Assembly (NCBI GenBank): GCA_017161655.1
Contig: JADFCV010000009.1
Span: forward strand, 1-64,000
Source: Candidatus Sumerlaeota bacterium
GTDB lineage: Bacteria; Sumerlaeota; Sumerlaeia; Sumerlaeales; Sumerlaeaceae
Length of the DNA: 64,000 bases
Reading direction: 5' to 3'
This document shows positions 45,542 through 53,473 of this stretch, one piece after another; the first letter of the stretch is position 1; each line of letters opens with the position of its first letter. The position numbers and the translations under genes were made by a program. The notes beneath the pieces were generated by a model. The model worked only from the letters and a program-made list of their open reading frames with translations, did no database searches and was not told where the DNA came from.

Positions 45542-46512
45542 CAGTACTCCTCCCTGAACCTGCGTCGCAGGTAATGCGCGACCATGTTGAAGCAAAGGTT
45601 GAGTAGGAAGAGCGAGGCCCCAGCTGCGAAGATGGAACGATAAGCGATGCTTCCGTGGGGCGCATCGCCAAGGCAGACCTGCACAATGTAGGCGGTGAGA
45701 GTTGCAGCGCCCTCAGCGGGGTTTACCGTGAACCGAGGCTGCATCCCCGCGGCGACAGCTACGATCATTGTCTCGCCAATCGCCCGAGATACTGCAAGAA
45801 CGTAGGCAGCGCCGATGCCAGAGAGAGCTGCGGGAACGACAACACGCACGGCCGTCGTGAGCTTGTTTGCGCCGAGAGCATACGCTCCCTCACGCAGAAG
45901 CATCGGCACACTGTGCATGGCATCTTCTGAGAGAGAGCTAACGTACGGGATAATCATGATTCCCATAACAAGCCCCGCGCTTAACATATTAAATCCACCA
46001 AGGTCGGGGTAGATGCGCTGCAGGAGCGGGGTGACGAAGAGAAGCGCAAAGTAGCCAAAGACGACCGTTGGCACCGCGCTGAGAAGCTCCAAGGTGGGCT
46101 TCAGCAACTCACGGACCCGCACGGAGGCATATTCGCTAAGGTAGATGGCGATCACTGTACCAATGGGAATCGCGATCAGAAGCGCGATGCCCGTTGTCAC
46201 AAAGGTCGCCAGCACAAGAGGTGCAATCCCAAAACGCGCATTTGCAAAGAGGGGCGTCCACTCTCTCGAGGTGAGAAACTCGCGAATGCTGACATGCTGG
46301 AAGAAGTGAAAGGTTTCGCTCGCCAGGATCCAGACGATGGCCGTCGTAACAACGATGCTGAGCAGTGCCGCGGCGCCCAGCAGGAGTGCGACAGCCTTGT
46401 CTACTCGGCGGGCTACCTTTACACTGTGAATCTTATCGGGCGAACTTGCCGAGAAGCGAGTTGCTTCTCGAAAGCCATTGGTCGCTTGTAGCTCGATCGC
46501 GGTCTCGCTCAT
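45541..46512 (-). CDS. pstC: phosphate ABC transporter permease PstC
   Basis: The 323-residue inner-membrane protein has about six hydrophobic helices, PstC-type SAVPTVVFGYFALLFV, and the EAA loop REGAYALGANKLTTAVRVVV. It pairs with PstA as the phosphate channel. AGGA lies five bases upstream of the ATG. The gene starts 22 bases after pstS and overlaps pstA by one base. Confidence 0.95.
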   Translation of the reverse strand: MSETAIELQATNGFREATRFSASSPDKIHSVKVARRVDKAVALLLGAAALLSIVVTTAIVWILASETFHFFQHVSIREFLTSREWTPLFANARFGIAPLVLATFVTTGIALLIAIPIGTVIAIYLSEYASVRVRELLKPTLELLSAVPTVVFGYFALLFVTPLLQRIYPDLGGFNMLSAGLVMGIMIIPYVSSLSEDAMHSVPMLLREGAYALGANKLTTAVRVVVPAALSGIGAAYVLAVSRAIGETMIVAVAAGMQPRFTVNPAEGAATLTAYIVQVCLGDAPHGSIAYRSIFAAGASLFLLNLCFNMVAHYLRRRFREEY

Positions 46513-46534
46513 ATCAGTCCTATCCAGTGGTTCG

Positions 46535-47530
46535 CTAATTGTGAAGCTGACCCTGGAAAAGTTGCTCGATTGTCACGCCCGCCTCGGAGTGCATGTGAAA
46601 GATTGTGCCCGTTTCTCGTTTCTTGAGACGCTGTTTGGCTTTTTCATAGGCGTCTTTAGGGAGAGGCACGTAACCAACTTCTTTAGCCAGCTCGGCAATG
46701 CGGTCGAGGTAGAACTCGACAAACTCTGCAACTTCCGGCCGGTTCAAGCTCTCGGCATTGACATAGATGAAGAGTGGGCGGGAGAGCGGAGAGTAGGTTC
46801 CATTGTGCACCGTGTCCTCGCTCGGTTCGATTGGACCTTTCCCGGCGTCAATAGGAACGAGCTTGATTCGATTTCGATTTTCTACATAGTAGGCATAGCC
46901 GAAGTAGCCAAGCGCTCCTTTATCTTTGGATACCCCTTGGACGAGAACGTTGTCGTCCTCACTGGCCATGTAGTCACCGCGGCTCGCCTTTGGCTTACCG
47001 ACGATCACTTCCGTGAAGTAGTCAAAAGTCCCACTGTCGCTTCCTGGCCCAAACAGCGAAAGTGGCTGGTCTGGAAAGGTGGACCGGACTTGCTTCCAGT
47101 TGGTGATCTTTCCCTGCGCCTCGGGGGCCCAAATGAGGCGTAGTTCGCTTGTGGTGAGATGGTCAACCCAGGTATTGTCGGGATGCACAACAACAGAAAG
47201 CGCATCGAAGGCAACGGGGAGCTCAATGAACTTTATCCCCTGGCGACGTGCCTCGTCGAACTCTTGCTGCAGAATCGGCCGTGAAGCATCGCTTATGTCT
47301 GTTTCCTTTCGGAGAAACTTCTTAAAGCCTCCGCCTGTTCCACTGATTCCAACCGTCACGTTGATCGAGCCTTGCTTGGCTTTTTGGAATTCTTCAGCAA
47401 CAGCTTCTGTGAGGGGATAGACGGTGCTTGAGCCATCGATCTTCACTGTTGGCTTTTCTGCTAACGCGGAGCTTACCAACGTTGTCGCCACGCCAATACT
47501 TGCTAGCCATCGGAGATTCTTTAGCGTCAT
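46535..47530 (-). CDS. pstS: phosphate-binding periplasmic protein
   Basis: From ATG 47530 (AGAGGA upstream) the 331-residue precursor has a signal peptide ending SSALA and the PstS phosphate-site segments DGSSTVYPL, GTGGGFKKF, DISDASRP and GSDSGTFDYF. It catches phosphate in the periplasm for PstCAB. The gene heads the pstSCAB operon, with four Pho-box half-sites 82-125 bases upstream. No phoU, phoB or phoR is adjacent, so those regulators are expected elsewhere. Confidence 0.96.
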   Translation of the reverse strand: MTLKNLRWLASIGVATTLVSSALAEKPTVKIDGSSTVYPLTEAVAEEFQKAKQGSINVTVGISGTGGGFKKFLRKETDISDASRPILQQEFDEARRQGIKFIELPVAFDALSVVVHPDNTWVDHLTTSELRLIWAPEAQGKITNWKQVRSTFPDQPLSLFGPGSDSGTFDYFTEVIVGKPKASRGDYMASEDDNVLVQGVSKDKGALGYFGYAYYVENRNRIKLVPIDAGKGPIEPSEDTVHNGTYSPLSRPLFIYVNAESLNRPEVAEFVEFYLDRIAELAKEVGYVPLPKDAYEKAKQRLKKRETGTIFHMHSEAGVTIEQLFQGQLHN

Positions 47531-47611
47531 GAATTTTCCTCTCATAGGTTTCATTGAGGCACTTTCTCCGCACTTCATCTGGCTAACTGATAACATGGCG
47601 GGGCGCACAGA

Positions 47612-47655
47612 GCACGTGACAGATTTGCGACAAGATTGTGACAGAATTGTGACAA
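47612..47655 (-). promoter_or_regulatory. Pho box: four phased 11-base PhoB half-sites
   Basis: On the minus strand four 11-base units follow each other without gap: TTGTCACAATT, CTGTCACAATC, TTGTCGCAAAT, CTGTCACGTGC. Each contains (C/T)TGTC(A/G)C, close to the PhoB half-site CTGTCAT, and the 11-base period matches PhoB tandem binding. The block ends 81 bases before pstS, in the position expected for a phosphate-starvation activator. Confidence 0.85.
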
Positions 47656-47716
47656 TCCATGGGAGATTCTGGCGGCAACGAGGGAAGTCGCACCCTCACG
47701 ACAGCCCAAGTCCACG

Positions 47717-48865
47717 TCACCTGTGCTTGGCGAGAAACTTTTCGACCGCTCGGGATAACAACTCAAAGGCTTGTGCTCGCGATTCTTCGAAAGAAAATCC
47801 GGCCCCGAACTGAACGATCGCGACCCCTTTTTGGTGGGCTTTTTTGACTGCTTCGTCGTCGGCCAGCGCACAGAAGATGGCCACTTGCTTGCCTCGTCTT
47901 CGGGCTGCCTGCGCCACTTGCCACGGGGCCTTGCCCCCAAAGCTCGTGACGTCGAAACGCCCCTCGGCAGTGAGAATCACATCCGCTTCTTCGATGGCAT
48001 TGAGATAGGCCGGCAAATCCAGGAAAAGGGTGGCGCCGGATCCAAGGCGGGCACCGACAGCAAGAAAAGCGAATCCCAATCCCCCAGCCGCCCCAGCACC
48101 TGGCCGGTTATGAACATCAACACCGAGGGCAGAAGCGACATGCTCCGCCCATAAACCCATGTGGTGCTCGAGCCATTCAACCTCCGAGGGAGATGCCCCT
48201 TTCTGAGGTGCGAAACGCCGGGCAGCGCCACGTGGACCGAGTAAGGGGCTGTCCACGTCCACAGCAACGGAGATGCGCATTCCCGCGTCGCGCAGAGCTT
48301 CACGAAGGGTATCGAATTTGATTGATGGTGGAGAGGCGAGATCTCGCGCGACTAACCAGCCAACTTCCTCTAGAGACTTCCCTCCGACAAAAATATCATT
48401 GAGGACGCCCAACATGCCAAGCCCACCGTCGCATGTGGCGCTTCCCCCGAGTCCAACTAAAAAGTCCTTTGCCCCGGCGTTCCATGCGTGAACAATGAGC
48501 TCGCCAAGACCGCCCGTGCCCAGGTCCAAAATGCGGCGGGCCGGAGGCGGCACGCGACGCATCCCCACCGCCTCTGCGGACTCAATGAGCGCCTGGCGCT
48601 CGGGCTGAACGAGAGCAAACTTAGCTGTGATAAGCTCGCGGTGCGGAGCGTGGACGTTTGCCGTCAAAACTTCTGCCGATGAAAACGTGGCCAAGGCTGC
48701 CTCGAGAAATCCATCGCCACCATCGCTGACGCACAGCTGGGCCACAGGTGCGCACCCTGCCTCGCGGACACCGGCTACCAGGGCCTGGAGACACGCCTGC
48801 GCCGTGAGAGATTCCTTGAGGGCATGACCAACACACGCGACCCGCGGCGACCTTGGCATAATCAT
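47717..48865 (-). CDS. glycerate kinase (GlxK/GarK type)
   Basis: The 382-residue protein has the family's marks: DGGDGFLEA, GLGGSATCDGGLGML, GAGAAGGLGFAF and TAEGRFD. It phosphorylates D-glycerate with ATP, giving 2-phosphoglycerate for most members of this type. The length is normal. ATG 48865 has GGGG upstream; ATG 48859 is two codons in. No glyoxylate or tartronate pathway genes are adjacent. A three-way-junction inverted-repeat element sits 26 bases upstream of the start. Confidence 0.9.
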   Translation of the reverse strand: MIMPRSPRVACVGHALKESLTAQACLQALVAGVREAGCAPVAQLCVSDGGDGFLEAALATFSSAEVLTANVHAPHRELITAKFALVQPERQALIESAEAVGMRRVPPPARRILDLGTGGLGELIVHAWNAGAKDFLVGLGGSATCDGGLGMLGVLNDIFVGGKSLEEVGWLVARDLASPPSIKFDTLREALRDAGMRISVAVDVDSPLLGPRGAARRFAPQKGASPSEVEWLEHHMGLWAEHVASALGVDVHNRPGAGAAGGLGFAFLAVGARLGSGATLFLDLPAYLNAIEEADVILTAEGRFDVTSFGGKAPWQVAQAARRRGKQVAIFCALADDEAVKKAHQKGVAIVQFGAGFSFEESRAQAFELLSRAVEKFLAKHR

Positions 48866-48890
48866 CTTTTCCCCGTCTGTTGACTGATCG

Positions 48891-48960
48891 GCTCTCGTTG
48901 CTCCCTCCTTGGCGGTACAACGCCAACCGGAGAAGTCTCTCCGTCTGGAGCAACAAGAGC
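48891..48960 (-). other. three-way-junction inverted-repeat element upstream of glycerate kinase
   Basis: The outer stem pairs GCTCTTGTTGCTCC with GGAGCAACGAGAGC (14 bp; the only non-Watson-Crick pair is G-U on the minus strand and would be an A-C mismatch on the plus strand). Inside are two perfect 6-bp hairpins: CGGAGA-GACT-TCTCCG and TTGGCG-TTGTAC-CGCCAA. No T-run follows, so it is not an ordinary terminator. The G-U favours RNA made from the minus strand. The ribosome-binding site of the glycerate kinase gene follows directly. Confidence 0.6.
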
Positions 48961-48970
48961 GAAAACTGTC

Positions 48971-49369
48971 CTAAGCCTCTTCATTGGTTTTCATCGGCGT
49001 TTCGGACGGAGCTGGCTCTTGGTGTTCGATTTGCCGGAAAAGTTCTAGCAGACGGCTCGTTTCTTTCACCGAGGGATCGTATTCAAAATGAAGGTCGGGC
49101 AGGTACTTCAGCACAACGCGCTCACTGAGTAGCCTTTTGATGTAGCCTCGTGAGTGGTTGAGACCGGCCACCGTTTCCACGCATTCAGCATCCGTGCCGA
49201 GCACACTGACCCACACGCGTGCGTAGTGCAAATCTTTCGAAACGACCACTCGATTGATCGAGATGATACGTTCTGCCACACGTGGGTCTTTGACTTCGGT
49301 CATAACAATTTCCGCAATGGCGGCGCGAATTTCCTCGTTCACGCGTTCCATTCGTGAGTGCAGTGCCAT
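48971..49369 (-). CDS. rbfA: 30S ribosome-binding factor A
   Basis: The 132-residue protein has the RbfA KH-like fold marks: RVNEEIRAAIAEI, VKDPRV, LHYARVWVSVLG and FEYDPSV. It aids maturation of 16S rRNA in the small subunit. AAGGAGGG lies about six bases upstream of the ATG. The usual neighbours infB, nusA and truB are not here, so the gene has been moved out of its common operon. A tail of about 20 residues follows the core. Confidence 0.93.
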   Translation of the reverse strand: MALHSRMERVNEEIRAAIAEIVMTEVKDPRVAERIISINRVVVSKDLHYARVWVSVLGTDAECVETVAGLNHSRGYIKRLLSERVVLKYLPDLHFEYDPSVKETSRLLELFRQIEHQEPAPSETPMKTNEEA

Positions 49370-49422
49370 GGTCGCCCTCCTTATTCGGTGTAAGCATGCC
49401 CCACAACAGGGCTACAAAGCAA

Positions 49423-49454
49423 ACGCGGAGGACTTCTCTGCCCGTCCTCCGCGT
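49423..49454 (-). terminator. terminator hairpin after the TIGR04073 gene
   Basis: ACGCGGAGGAC (49423-49433) pairs perfectly with GTCCTCCGCGT (49444-49454). Read on the minus strand it is followed by TTTGCTTTG. It lies 31 bases after the stop of the gene at 49485, before rbfA. Confidence 0.7.
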
Positions 49455-49484
49455 GGCAATTCTTCGACTGGCTAACTTGTCAGC

Positions 49485-49910
49485 TCAGCGAGTGATCCGG
49501 GGATCACCTTCCTGGTCGAAGTAGGGTAACTGCTCACCCCATACGCTTGGAAGAGGTGTCTCCGGCTCCATCAACGGCTCATAGTTTGCAGGAACGGGAA
49601 TCGGGAATGTGACCGTTTCGTACACGCCAACAGCCATCCGCGTTGCTGCCCATCCCACACCTTTCACGCCGCCGACGATGAAACCAGTGACAGGATCGCT
49701 CTTACGCCACTCGCGCGAAATATTTTTCGGAACTTCGACAACCCCCGTGAAGACGTTTGCCAAGCCACGCCCTAATTTGTGCTGCATCTTGTTAAAAGCG
49801 CTGCCCTCACGGTACTCGTCGCCAAAACGCTGTGCCGCTGCTGGCATCGCCGCTCCCATGATCCCAACCACCGCGAGCGGGATCAGCAATTTCGTGAACA
49901 TGGTTTTCAT
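49485..49910 (-). CDS. TIGR04073-family exported protein, copy 1
   Basis: The 141-residue precursor has a signal peptide (ending PAAAQ). It then has a core with KLGRGLANVFTG, EVPKNISREW, a Gly-rich GVKGVGWAATRMAVGVYETV and FPIPVPANYEP. This matches TIGR04073, described as a putative exosortase-associated family; its function is unknown. GGAGG lies about eight bases upstream of the ATG. It is next to a diverged copy upstream (49963), from which it is separated by 52 bases, and a terminator follows. Confidence 0.8.
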   Translation of the reverse strand: MKTMFTKLLIPLAVVGIMGAAMPAAAQRFGDEYREGSAFNKMQHKLGRGLANVFTGVVEVPKNISREWRKSDPVTGFIVGGVKGVGWAATRMAVGVYETVTFPIPVPANYEPLMEPETPLPSVWGEQLPYFDQEGDPRITR

Positions 49911-49962
49911 TCTTCAATCCTCCAAAACTTTTTCGTTCTAAATGACGCTTGTCGGCCTTACC

Positions 49963-50364
49963 TTAGTGAGTGAGTTTATTCGAATATCGCGAGCGGTAAT
50001 AGTCTTCCGCACCCCAATCCACGGCATCTTCCATCGAAGTTTCTGGATAGACTACAGGCTGGTATTTTGCTGGCACATCAATGGGGAAGGTTGCCATCTC
50101 GAAAAGTCCTGCGCCGAGACGCTGGACCCCTTTGAAGACGCCGCGCCCCGTACCCGTGACGACACCGCTCAAAGGGTCCACATTCTGCCAATCGCGGCTA
50201 ATTTCTTTTGGCACTTCCACCCAACAAAACACGGTATTGGTCAGGCCGCGCAGGAATTTGCGCCCAGAACGCGCCGGGACAGACTCGTCATAAAATGGAC
50301 CGCGCCCCCATGCGCTCAGGGCAAGCGCTACCACCGCTCCCGCTAGGATCATTCGTTTCATCAT
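49963..50364 (-). CDS. TIGR04073-family exported protein, copy 2
   Basis: The 133-residue precursor has a short signal peptide (ending SAWGRG) and the same core as copy 1: KFLRGLTNTVFCWVEVPKEI, a GVVTGTGRGVFKG helix, FEMATFPIDVPAKYQP. The two share roughly the same layout but have diverged at many positions, so the duplication is not recent. It is the first of the pair and is divergent from the zinc-binding protein gene. No exosortase gene or PEP-CTERM tail was seen in the window. Confidence 0.78.
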   Translation of the reverse strand: MMKRMILAGAVVALALSAWGRGPFYDESVPARSGRKFLRGLTNTVFCWVEVPKEISRDWQNVDPLSGVVTGTGRGVFKGVQRLGAGLFEMATFPIDVPAKYQPVVYPETSMEDAVDWGAEDYYRSRYSNKLTH

Positions 50365-50457
50365 GCCAAGGCCTTTTTTGCGATTCGATTAGTATACAAA
50401 CAATTTCGTAATAAGGGGCATATTGCTGAGCAAGAAAAAAAATCCGAGGTCTCGAGC

Positions 50458-51441
50458 ATGAATCCGTGGCACCAACGGTGGAGTTTGCTATTGCTAGGAG
50501 CTACCATGATGCTCACCGCAGCCCGGCTGGAGGCTGAAGCGACAACAACAAGCGTGGAAAAACTGTGTGCGGTGGCCACTATTGCCCCTCTGGCTGATTG
50601 GGTGAAAAATGTAGGAGGAAACGAGGTCGAAGTTGTTACGCTTGTTCCTCCGGGCACGAGCCCGCATACCTTCGAACCTAGTCCGTCAGATCTCCGCCTG
50701 ATTGCGCGAAGTCGGCTGTTTGTTGCTGTGGGGCTCGGCCTTGATGACTGGTCCACGCGGCTTGCTCGTTCCAATAAGGGGATCCGACTGCTGCAACTTG
50801 GAAACCGGCTCAAGGAGCAAGGGGTTCTCCCACAGGACTTGCCAACGCCTGAAACTTTGAACGTGGAGGATGGAGATCATCACGAAGGCAACGAAGTTCA
50901 TGAACATGGACACACACACACCCACAGCCATGGTGGCACGGACCCACATTTTTGGCTGGATCCCCTCCTGGCCAAGCAAGCTGTGACAGAGATTGAAAAC
51001 GTTCTTACGGAGATAGCCCCGGATAGAGCGGCAACCTGGCAGCGAGGTGCAAAAGTTTATTGCGAGCAACTGGCAGCACTCGATCGCGAAATCCAGCAGA
51101 TGCTGGCCGGCTGCAAGGGGCAGCGACTCGTGTCTTCCCATAACGCCTTCGCGTATTTTGCAAAGCGCTACGGTCTGGTGGTGGCAGGGGTTGTTGAAGA
51201 ATACCCTGGGAAGCAACCCTCGGAACGAGACATTAAGAAGCTAGTGCAACGCCTGCGCGCGAAAGGGATAAAGACCATCTTCGCTGAACCGCAGATGGAC
51301 ACGCGCCTCGCCCGCATCATCGCAGGGGAAGTTGGCGGCACTGTAGGAATCCTTGATCCCGAGGGCACGGCACAGCGTCAGTCCTACCTTGAATTGATGC
51401 GCTACAATGCCCAGCAGGTCAAAGCCGCCTTATGCCCGTGA
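50458..51441 (+). CDS. ZnuA-type zinc/manganese ABC transporter substrate-binding protein
   Basis: This 327-residue protein has a signal peptide, PPGTSPHTFEPSP (metal His 70), a His-rich loop at about 141-158 (HHEGNEVHEHGHTHTHSH), DPHFWLDP, SSHNAFAYFAKRYGL and EPQMD. The His-rich loop is typical of ZnuA-like zinc carriers in the periplasm. No ATPase or permease gene adjoins it, so it would have to use a transporter encoded elsewhere. AGGT-like bases lie about nine bases upstream of ATG 50458. No Zur-box was evident in the 93-base divergent gap. It is convergent with the thioredoxin-like lipoprotein gene. Confidence 0.9.
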   Translation: MNPWHQRWSLLLLGATMMLTAARLEAEATTTSVEKLCAVATIAPLADWVKNVGGNEVEVVTLVPPGTSPHTFEPSPSDLRLIARSRLFVAVGLGLDDWSTRLARSNKGIRLLQLGNRLKEQGVLPQDLPTPETLNVEDGDHHEGNEVHEHGHTHTHSHGGTDPHFWLDPLLAKQAVTEIENVLTEIAPDRAATWQRGAKVYCEQLAALDREIQQMLAGCKGQRLVSSHNAFAYFAKRYGLVVAGVVEEYPGKQPSERDIKKLVQRLRAKGIKTIFAEPQMDTRLARIIAGEVGGTVGILDPEGTAQRQSYLELMRYNAQQVKAALCP

Positions 51442-51469
51442 TAAGTCACTGTGGCGGCGATTGAGTGTG

Positions 51470-51946
51470 TCACAGACCGAGAGCTGCCGCGATACGATCT
51501 TTCGTCAGTGGTCCGACTTCTTTAGCAACGATGCGACCGGAAGGATCGAGGACCACGATTGCTGGGGCTTTTTCTACTCCTAAGCGGGCAGCAATCCCCT
51601 GTTTCTTCCCAAAATCCAGTGCCACTTTCTGAACGTTACTTGCCCGGCGCGCCACGCTCTCTGCGTTCTGCTTTGCCTTAGATGAATTTGCATCTGGTCC
51701 ATAAAACAGCACGATTGTGCGCTGGCCATTCGTGCGCGCAAAAGCCACAGCCCCATCAAAGTCTGAGGTCCAGCCGCTCATATCAAGCACGTCAGCCACG
51801 GGCGACGGTACGGCTTTTTCACGCGCAGCTGCCCGCCGCATCGTTCGGAAATCATATTGCCGAATATGGCTGCGTACTTCTGAACATCCTGCCAAAATCA
51901 ACGCAGCAACAACTGTGCAACCCATCTGCATCAGGAGCTTATTCAT
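51470..51946 (-). CDS. thioredoxin-like lipoprotein without CxxC
   Basis: From ATG 51946 (GGAGG about ten bases upstream) the product has 158 residues. It begins with a lipobox (LILAGC; Cys at about 21), so it is a lipoprotein. The C-terminal 110 residues look like a thioredoxin fold (RTIVLFYGPDANSSKAKQ, LGVEKAPAIVVLDPSG). There is no CxxC; the usual site reads PDANSSK, so disulphide chemistry is not expected. The module resembles those of the proteins at 40382 and 54068. The upstream ends of this gene and the RpiB-like gene are divergent. Confidence 0.75.
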   Translation of the reverse strand: MNKLLMQMGCTVVAALILAGCSEVRSHIRQYDFRTMRRAAAREKAVPSPVADVLDMSGWTSDFDGAVAFARTNGQRTIVLFYGPDANSSKAKQNAESVARRASNVQKVALDFGKKQGIAARLGVEKAPAIVVLDPSGRIVAKEVGPLTKDRIAAALGL

Positions 51947-52107
51947 CGGGATCAGTCCTCCTACATTATTAAGCGTAGAAGAACCAAGAAACCGCCGCGA
52001 GGGCAACCTTTTTATGCGTGTCACAAGTGGAAAACGCGTTGACCCCCTCCCAGCAACTTGTTAGCCAGAAGATCAAATTCTTCGAGAAGGACAGAGGTTA
52101 TCACAAA

Positions 52108-52683
52108 ATGCGCATCGCTGTGGCGTGTGACCATGCAGGTTTTGACCTAAAGTCCGAAATTGTGGGCTTGCTGCGATCGCGAGGTTTGGAGGTTGTAGAT
52201 TACGGCACAACATCGCGTGAGTCCGTGGATTTTGTGGACTTTGTTTATCCAGCAGCTCTGGCTGTGAGCCGCGGCGAATGTGAGCGAGCTATTCTTGTGG
52301 ATGGTGCAGGCTATCCTTCAGGCATGGTGGCAAACATGCTTCCGAACGTCTATGCGGCGGTAGCGAACGACGTTTTCTCAGCACGTCTAAGCCGAGAACA
52401 CTCAAACGCCAATGTCTTGTGCCTGGGCGGGAAAGTCATTGGCGGAGGTGTGGCGGCAGACATTGTCACCGTGTGGCTGGAGGCAAAGTTCTTAGGGGGG
52501 AAATATGCGGCGCGCGTTGCGAAGGTGGAGGCCCTTGCGAAACGTCATAAACGAGCGCACGAAGAGCAACCGCGCAAAGTGGTGACGGTCCAGGACGTCA
52601 AAGATGCCCTTTTGCGCAAGGAGAGCTTGCTCATGGATGCCTCCACAATTCTTACGCCGTCAGTACTTGATTTGATTCGTTAG
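52108..52683 (+). CDS. RpiB/LacA-family sugar-phosphate isomerase, Asp-for-Cys variant
   Basis: The 191-residue protein has the LacAB/RpiB fold: ACDHAGFDLKSEI, VVDYG, NDVFSARLSREHSNANVLCL and GGKVIGGG. In active ribose-5-phosphate isomerase B the catalytic Cys lies in a CGTG loop; here the loop reads VDGAGYPSGM, with Asp in place of Cys, as in LacA and in microcompartment-linked homologues. A C-terminal extension ends TILTPSVLDLIR. Substrate and activity are uncertain. ATG 52108 has AGAGG upstream and starts the fold directly; an upstream in-frame start at 52018 is less likely. Confidence 0.75.
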   Translation: MRIAVACDHAGFDLKSEIVGLLRSRGLEVVDYGTTSRESVDFVDFVYPAALAVSRGECERAILVDGAGYPSGMVANMLPNVYAAVANDVFSARLSREHSNANVLCLGGKVIGGGVAADIVTVWLEAKFLGGKYAARVAKVEALAKRHKRAHEEQPRKVVTVQDVKDALLRKESLLMDASTILTPSVLDLIR

Positions 52684-52735
52684 CAGTTTAGACGTGGAAA
52701 CAACCGGCGCTGGCCGGATGGGGAAAGGCAAGTGG

Positions 52736-53473
52736 ATGTATAGTTTCTCGGAGAAAGTCGTGCTTATAACGGGGGCAAGCCGGGGTATTGGAGCAGCGCT
52801 TGCAAAGGCCATGGCTGCGGAAGGGGCGAACCTGTGCCTCGTGGCACGTGACGCTGACAGCCTGCGAAACATCGCTTACGACGTGCGGCGCCACTATGCA
52901 AACGACGTCATGCCGCGGGCGTGTGACATTCGCGATGCCCACCGAGTAGAACAGCTTATCAAGGATTGCGTGCAGCGCTTTGGTCGGCTCGACATGATCA
53001 TCAATAATGCCGCGGTGCTCGGTCTGATGGCGCCGATCCACGAGTACTCCCCTGAGCAGTGGAATTCCACTATCGCTACAAATCTTCACGGAGCTTTCTA
53101 CGTTTCGCATTACGCACTTCGGCACATGAAGCAACAGAACCCCGCCGGCGGACGCATCGTGTTTGTAAGCTCCTCCGTGGGTCGAACACTGCGTGCCGGA
53201 TGGGGCGCATACGCCGTGAGCAAGTATGCGGTTGAGGCGCTCATGCAGCTCATTGCGCTTGAAGGTGAGCAGACAGGCGTGATTGCCTGCTCGATTAATC
53301 CGGGAGGAGCCGCGACCGCCATGCGTCGATTGGCTTATCCGAACGAAGATCCCAGCACCTTGCCGACTCCCGAGCAAGTAGCCCATGGCTTTTTGAATAT
53401 CCTGCGCTTGCCGGATAAGGCGCTTAACGGCCGGGGATTCAATGTGAGGGACTACCTCGGAGGTCCCAGTTGA
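52736..53473 (+). CDS. short-chain dehydrogenase/reductase
   Basis: The product is 245 residues with the SDR marks: LITGASRGIG (NAD(P)-binding), NNAAVLG, a Ser in VSSSVG, Tyr and Lys in AYAVSKYA, and a PGG segment after the active site. It oxidises or reduces a hydroxyl or carbonyl group. Substrate is unknown. ATG 52736 has AAAGG about eight bases upstream; an earlier in-frame GTG at 52694 lies close to the RpiB-like stop. It is 52 bases downstream of that gene and its stop overlaps the next start (TTGA), so the three form an operon. Confidence 0.88.
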   Translation: MYSFSEKVVLITGASRGIGAALAKAMAAEGANLCLVARDADSLRNIAYDVRRHYANDVMPRACDIRDAHRVEQLIKDCVQRFGRLDMIINNAAVLGLMAPIHEYSPEQWNSTIATNLHGAFYVSHYALRHMKQQNPAGGRIVFVSSSVGRTLRAGWGAYAVSKYAVEALMQLIALEGEQTGVIACSINPGGAATAMRRLAYPNEDPSTLPTPEQVAHGFLNILRLPDKALNGRGFNVRDYLGGPS

